Source: Fasciola hepatica
Taxonomy: Eukaryota > Platyhelminthes > Trematoda > Plagiorchiida > Fasciolidae
Length of the DNA: 64,000 nucleotides
Assembly: GCA_948099385.1 (NCBI GenBank)
Contig: CANUEZ040000029.1
Location: 837,501 to 901,500 of the forward strand
Direction of reading: 5' to 3'
Both the position numbers and the translations under genes were made by a program. Position 1 is the first letter of the stretch; every line of letters starts with the position of its first letter. The notes under the pieces are model-generated. The model was not told where the DNA came from, did not search any database, and saw only the letters and a list, made by a program, of their open reading frames with translations. Positions 59,651-64,000 of this stretch are shown here, one piece after another.

Positions 59651-61958
59651 GATTCACACAAGGCTTGGATGATAGCACAGCATATTGTAGATTCGTCTTA
59701 CGAGAATGTGAATAAAACAGTGTTTGTAAGAGTTCGTAATCTCTTAAAAGGAGCTAATTTATGTTCGCATACCGAGTGGATGTTCCAAATAGAATGATAA
59801 CAATGTAGTCAAAATATGGTTCCGAGTGAGCATTGCACTTATCCAGCATTAAAAAATTCTTCCATCCTCTATAGCCTACCTACAGCGGATCAACCACCCA
59901 TCGAATATGCTCCCCACCACTCGAGCGCTACCTCTGTTCTCATAATGAACTCTAATGTGCGCGCAATTTTTGAAAAACCTCGGATTGGAATTTTAGCGAT
60001 GAGTGAGGGCTTTACTTTTTCACCGAATGCATTGCAACACACTATATTTGTCAACCGATCTCTTTTTCATTTTTATGCCAGGATATTTTTCATCTACTTG
60101 AACAGGGCTTCTGTTTGGTATGTCCCAAAACAACGAACCTGTCACATCAGCATTGAAAAGGTCGAGCGACTGGAGATGTTACGATGCTTGATCTAAAAGT
60201 TCTTCAAAGAGAGATACAAAGCCAGCCGAATAGCATCGTGATTATTCTTCAACTGATCAGTTTATGGGTCTCCTATACAAACGAACAATATAGAAATCTT
60301 AGTGTGAGACGGAAATCCTCATACTCCCAAGTCAACTGAAGTATGTATCACTATGGATCACTTCTTCAGACAAGACTTTGTCAACATGATTTGAACTCAT
60401 TAAATCCAGTGCCCTTGTAATCTTAACTGAAGTCACATCTACAGATACTACAGCATAAGTGAATTTGTGAGAACAAATTGTCAATTGTACTTTATCCGAA
60501 GCTGTTTCTTCTTTAAGGTCGAATTTTAGTGGAAGAGTTTCTTGTTTTGTTATGAGTTCATTGCATGGCGGAGGGTTTCTATAAAAATATTTTTCTTGCC
60601 CATCAAAGAGTTTCTTACAGGGAGGCTGTTGCAATCGGGAAGGTTGTAATTTTGTGAAAATATTGTACTGTAGCCGAGGACCTCAAGAAAAATATTGGTA
60701 ATAAAAATATACAATCCACAAATAAACCATCCGCTGACACTTGGACGATGGTGCAGTTTCACTAATGACATGTAAAATTCCGTCAAACTCATTCAGCATA
60801 GCACGAAAGCAAGGGTTGCAGGTGTTCGACGTGTGAACTTTTAAAGCAACCTTCTTTGTGACAACATGTGGTTGATGTTCCTTTCTCACACTAATTGTCA
60901 TGGGGAGCATTACAGAGACTTATCACTGGTGTAATCATGTGATAAAGTGGAAACTATGCTCAGATCACACCACAAATTTGATAATAGTTAAAACGTGTCA
61001 ACTGGAACACTACAATAAAGCTTGGTCATGCACTTTTCCAGAACTCCTTGATCGCCGTAGGCACAGTGGCCGTGAAATATATCGGTTCCACCAAACAATC
61101 TGAGGTATACTGCTCCATTGGTTTGATTCATCTTCACTCAGCTTTCTTCAGACAGACCCTTCGGTTTCTAATATCGACAAGTCTATTTTTCGCAGAATTT
61201 CGGTTCATTTTTGATTACAAATTCAAATGTGGCTTTCGAAATGGAAATAAATTGACACCTTTGTGGAAGATGCATAAATTCGAGTGTGAAATAATCGCAG
61301 TTATCCTGACCAGTCATCGTAACTCAGATCCAAGGCCAAAGAAAGTTTACTTTTATTTTCACGAATACAAGGATCAATGAATAAATATCCCCATTGTGCA
61401 GCCCATGCAAATCTTGCCATATTTGCGAGATTCGAGCAAGGCCCTACTTTAAATTTTCCATTATATCTGTCCATCGATCGAGCACTCATTTGTGTGAAAT
61501 CTGTCGAAATAAGGATTTTTAGTGGACTTACGTAGAAAGAATTCTCCAGTTACAATCAGTACTTGCTAGAGTATAGTCTAACTTTAGCCGGTTAGGATAA
61601 AAGAGTTCACTGAAATGCTAACCCATTATTATTGCCATTAACCTTCAGAACCGCGAGTTTCACCAGGTCAAGATGCAAGCCCACTGCAATACTTGGAGAA
61701 CTCAAGTAACCAAACTATGGTAACTCGGCAGGGACAGCAATCGATGCCAGGTAAGTGAAAGGCATGATCGCATTAAGTAGAGTATCAGAAGAATTCTCAT
61801 CTAAGGGAAAAACTAGAAGTCGCATGAGGCGGTTAGACTTGTGTGTGGTTTAACTATCATACACCCAGATAGAATAAGGCATCTAACACAGAAGTGTACA
61901 ATTTCGCTTCGAAGGATGCTCGTTGTTGTTGGTGTACGGCTCCGCCAGTACTACCGAC

Positions 61959-62007
<49 letters not shown>

Positions 62008-64000
62008 AACTGTACAGCTTACGAATGAATAAAAATTAGCTCGATCAACAACCTTCGTATTAAAATTCAAAGTATTTCCCATGGCGAATTATAGAGACAT
62101 GGCTCACGAATGATCCATGAATTTGGACACATGGTCATTTGTTTATCTTAGTCTGCACAGGCAAAAATGTGGACGCAATCTGTACTTTGTGAAAATACGT
62201 TTTCTATTAGTGCTTCTTGGTAACCATTGGCAACTGTTTGTTATGATAAGAAAACAATTTTGCCTGAGAAAAGTATGCTGAAATGAAAGTAATCGTGATA
62301 ACTGGGACAAGTCACGTAAACTGTGTCTAACTTGCACACTGTACATATTCCTTTTGACCGTAGATTACCACATAGGGAGTCAGAAAGTTGCTGCATGTGA
62401 CAAAATTATTTTACAAACCACACACCCGTTAGCACATCTGATCTGCAAACAAATGTTGTCCGTGCTTCCTCCACACAAAAAAGAAAGATAACAAGCAATG
62501 GAAGGAGTTAGCCAAGACCCACACCACCATAATTGTTGGTGTTAGAATAAAACGGGGATATAAGAATAATAAACCGCAAAAGTTTTCCCATTAGCTCTGG
62601 CTTCATCTCGACAATGGGAATGTACTCTACTTCACAGATGGTGTGGAAGAAAACTGCTTTGTTGATTTTCAGATCAAAAACGAAAGACTTTGGTCAACTC
62701 CTGTGCTATTTTGTTGCCTTGGCAATTCATTGTTTCCCCGTTGATCTTCACAAAACAGATGTTTTTATGGACGCTTGGCATTTATTATTTGAATAAGTCA
62801 TCAAATTATGCTTCTGAATAACCAAAGTTGCTAGTTATTATTGACTAATTTTGCATAGAGTGTACCTAATATTTGGTATGATATCAGAGTACGTCCACCC
62901 TTAAGAGCGTCCATGACTGGGGTTGGGATAGCTGATATTGGAAGAATGTTCAGTTTGCAAATATAAACCCCAAAACCTGTTGGAAAAGTATTACGGTTTC
63001 TGTAATGGTTGGTAGATAACCCGTAGAGCATTTCCACAGGGCATCAGGCCACGGAGTTTAATACGGCAGGATTTCTGGGGACCTCAGTCATAGATGAATG
63101 TCGTACGTGTCATCTGTAATAGGTTGAAGTAGTTGAAACTGATGTGAAAACCATCAATACCATGTACGTTCAACAAACTCACTCGAAATGTGCAGCACAC
63201 TGATACTGTCGATGTCATTGGTGGAAATAATTCAGAAAATCTGTTTGAGCACCGGGTAATACGATCAAATTGCCCGCGGTTGTGGTCCTTTGAGATAATT
63301 TATCATTGAGATAAAGAGACATCCGGAGGGTAATATGCTCGATCAGTCAGGTGAAAAACTGTGCTGACTTCTTGGTTTCATATAGTTCTATTGTATCCAG
63401 GACTTGTGGACTAAATTGTCTTCAGTCTTTATCTTGACTATGCCAGTGTCGATATTAGTCCCGGTGTATCTACCTTGCATATTTTCAACGGTTTTATTCT
63501 AAATTTTCCCCGTCATCTTGCAATTATCTTGCTATTTTATATATTATTTGTAAGCTTGTTAGCTTCCCGTTATTACTCTAGCAAGTCTCGAGTTTGCTAT
63601 TGTTTCTCTGCATCATGTGGCGTCCCGTCTCTTCGGATCGACTCCACCTCTGCTCAAGGTTTACTTTCGTGCTAAGTACGTAGACTGTTAGAACAAACTA
63701 TTATCTATCTATCAAAGATATCCTCTGTAATAAGCTTTATGTTATCTGCTTTCTCGGAGGTTTTTCCTTAGATAACAAGCGAAAGATCTCAAACGCGATG
63801 TTTTTCGAGCTGTTATTGAAAGTGAGCAATCAGTTGTGTGGTAGATTTGTGTGGGCTTACCTCCGAGAATTGTGATAGCAAGAACACCTCCTGAGGGACT
63901 GAGATACGAAAATTCTTCGAAAGAAGGCTGATGAATTTGGTTTATATTTTGGCTACGACTGCTTGCACCTCACGGTCCTGTTCTTCCTCGTCTCACCAAA
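59651..64000. other. AT-rich stretch without recognised genes
   Basis: The part next to 59.65 kb could include upstream sequence of the old gypsy relic, but protease and gag were not visible. Other open frames (for example 60550-60792 -, 61048-61380 +) lack motifs. No tRNA-like cloverleaf was noticed, though I could not scan exhaustively. Confidence 0.4.
61960..62005. repeat. (TA)n microsatellite, about 23 units
   Basis: An uninterrupted dinucleotide run in AT-rich DNA. Confidence 0.96.

Overview
This window looks like repeat-dense intergenic DNA of an animal nuclear genome. Nearly everything recognisable is a retrotransposon at some stage of decay: BEL/Pao and Ty3/gypsy LTR elements, a CR1/Jockey-type LINE present in several copies, and a Penelope-like element (PLE). 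No host gene, rRNA, tRNA or CRISPR array could be supported. This mix, and the style of the gypsy and BEL polyproteins, recalls parasitic flatworms. That taxonomic guess is an inference, and another invertebrate is possible.

Layout. 1-4380: a decayed BEL element (BEL-A, + strand), interrupted after its protease. 3953-7217 and 23845-27109: two arms of a 3,265-bp inverted repeat, equal in length and about 99.7% identical by eye, around a 16.6-kb spacer. The spacer holds a young full-length BEL element (BEL-B, 7398-14738, - strand) with 578-bp LTRs, and a nearly complete CR1-like LINE (about 16.5-21.1 kb, + strand) with a long pyrimidine-rich tail to about 23.8 kb. 27.3-28.5 kb: an old copy of the same LINE. 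28.5-32.8 kb: pyrimidine-rich DNA without genes. 33.7-34.0 kb: a BEL reverse transcriptase fragment. 34.2-36.3 kb: an old LINE ORF1. 36330-41646: a decayed gypsy element with LTRs (- strand). 44.9-45.9 kb: another LINE reverse transcriptase fragment. 53.4-55.3 kb: a decayed PLE with a GIY-YIG endonuclease (- strand). 58.1-59.7 kb: a second, very old gypsy pol (- strand). The remainder is AT-rich sequence in which nothing was recognised.

The elements do not act together as a system. They are nested layers of insertion. The two events that stand out are recent: the inverted duplication, whose left arm lies inside BEL-A with coding homology continuing across the outer edge, so the left copy is probably parental, and the BEL-B insertion. 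BEL-B carries an unusual 35-unit, 24-bp tandem repeat inside gag. Each near-complete element has a few lesions, so no copy here appears able to move on its own as read.
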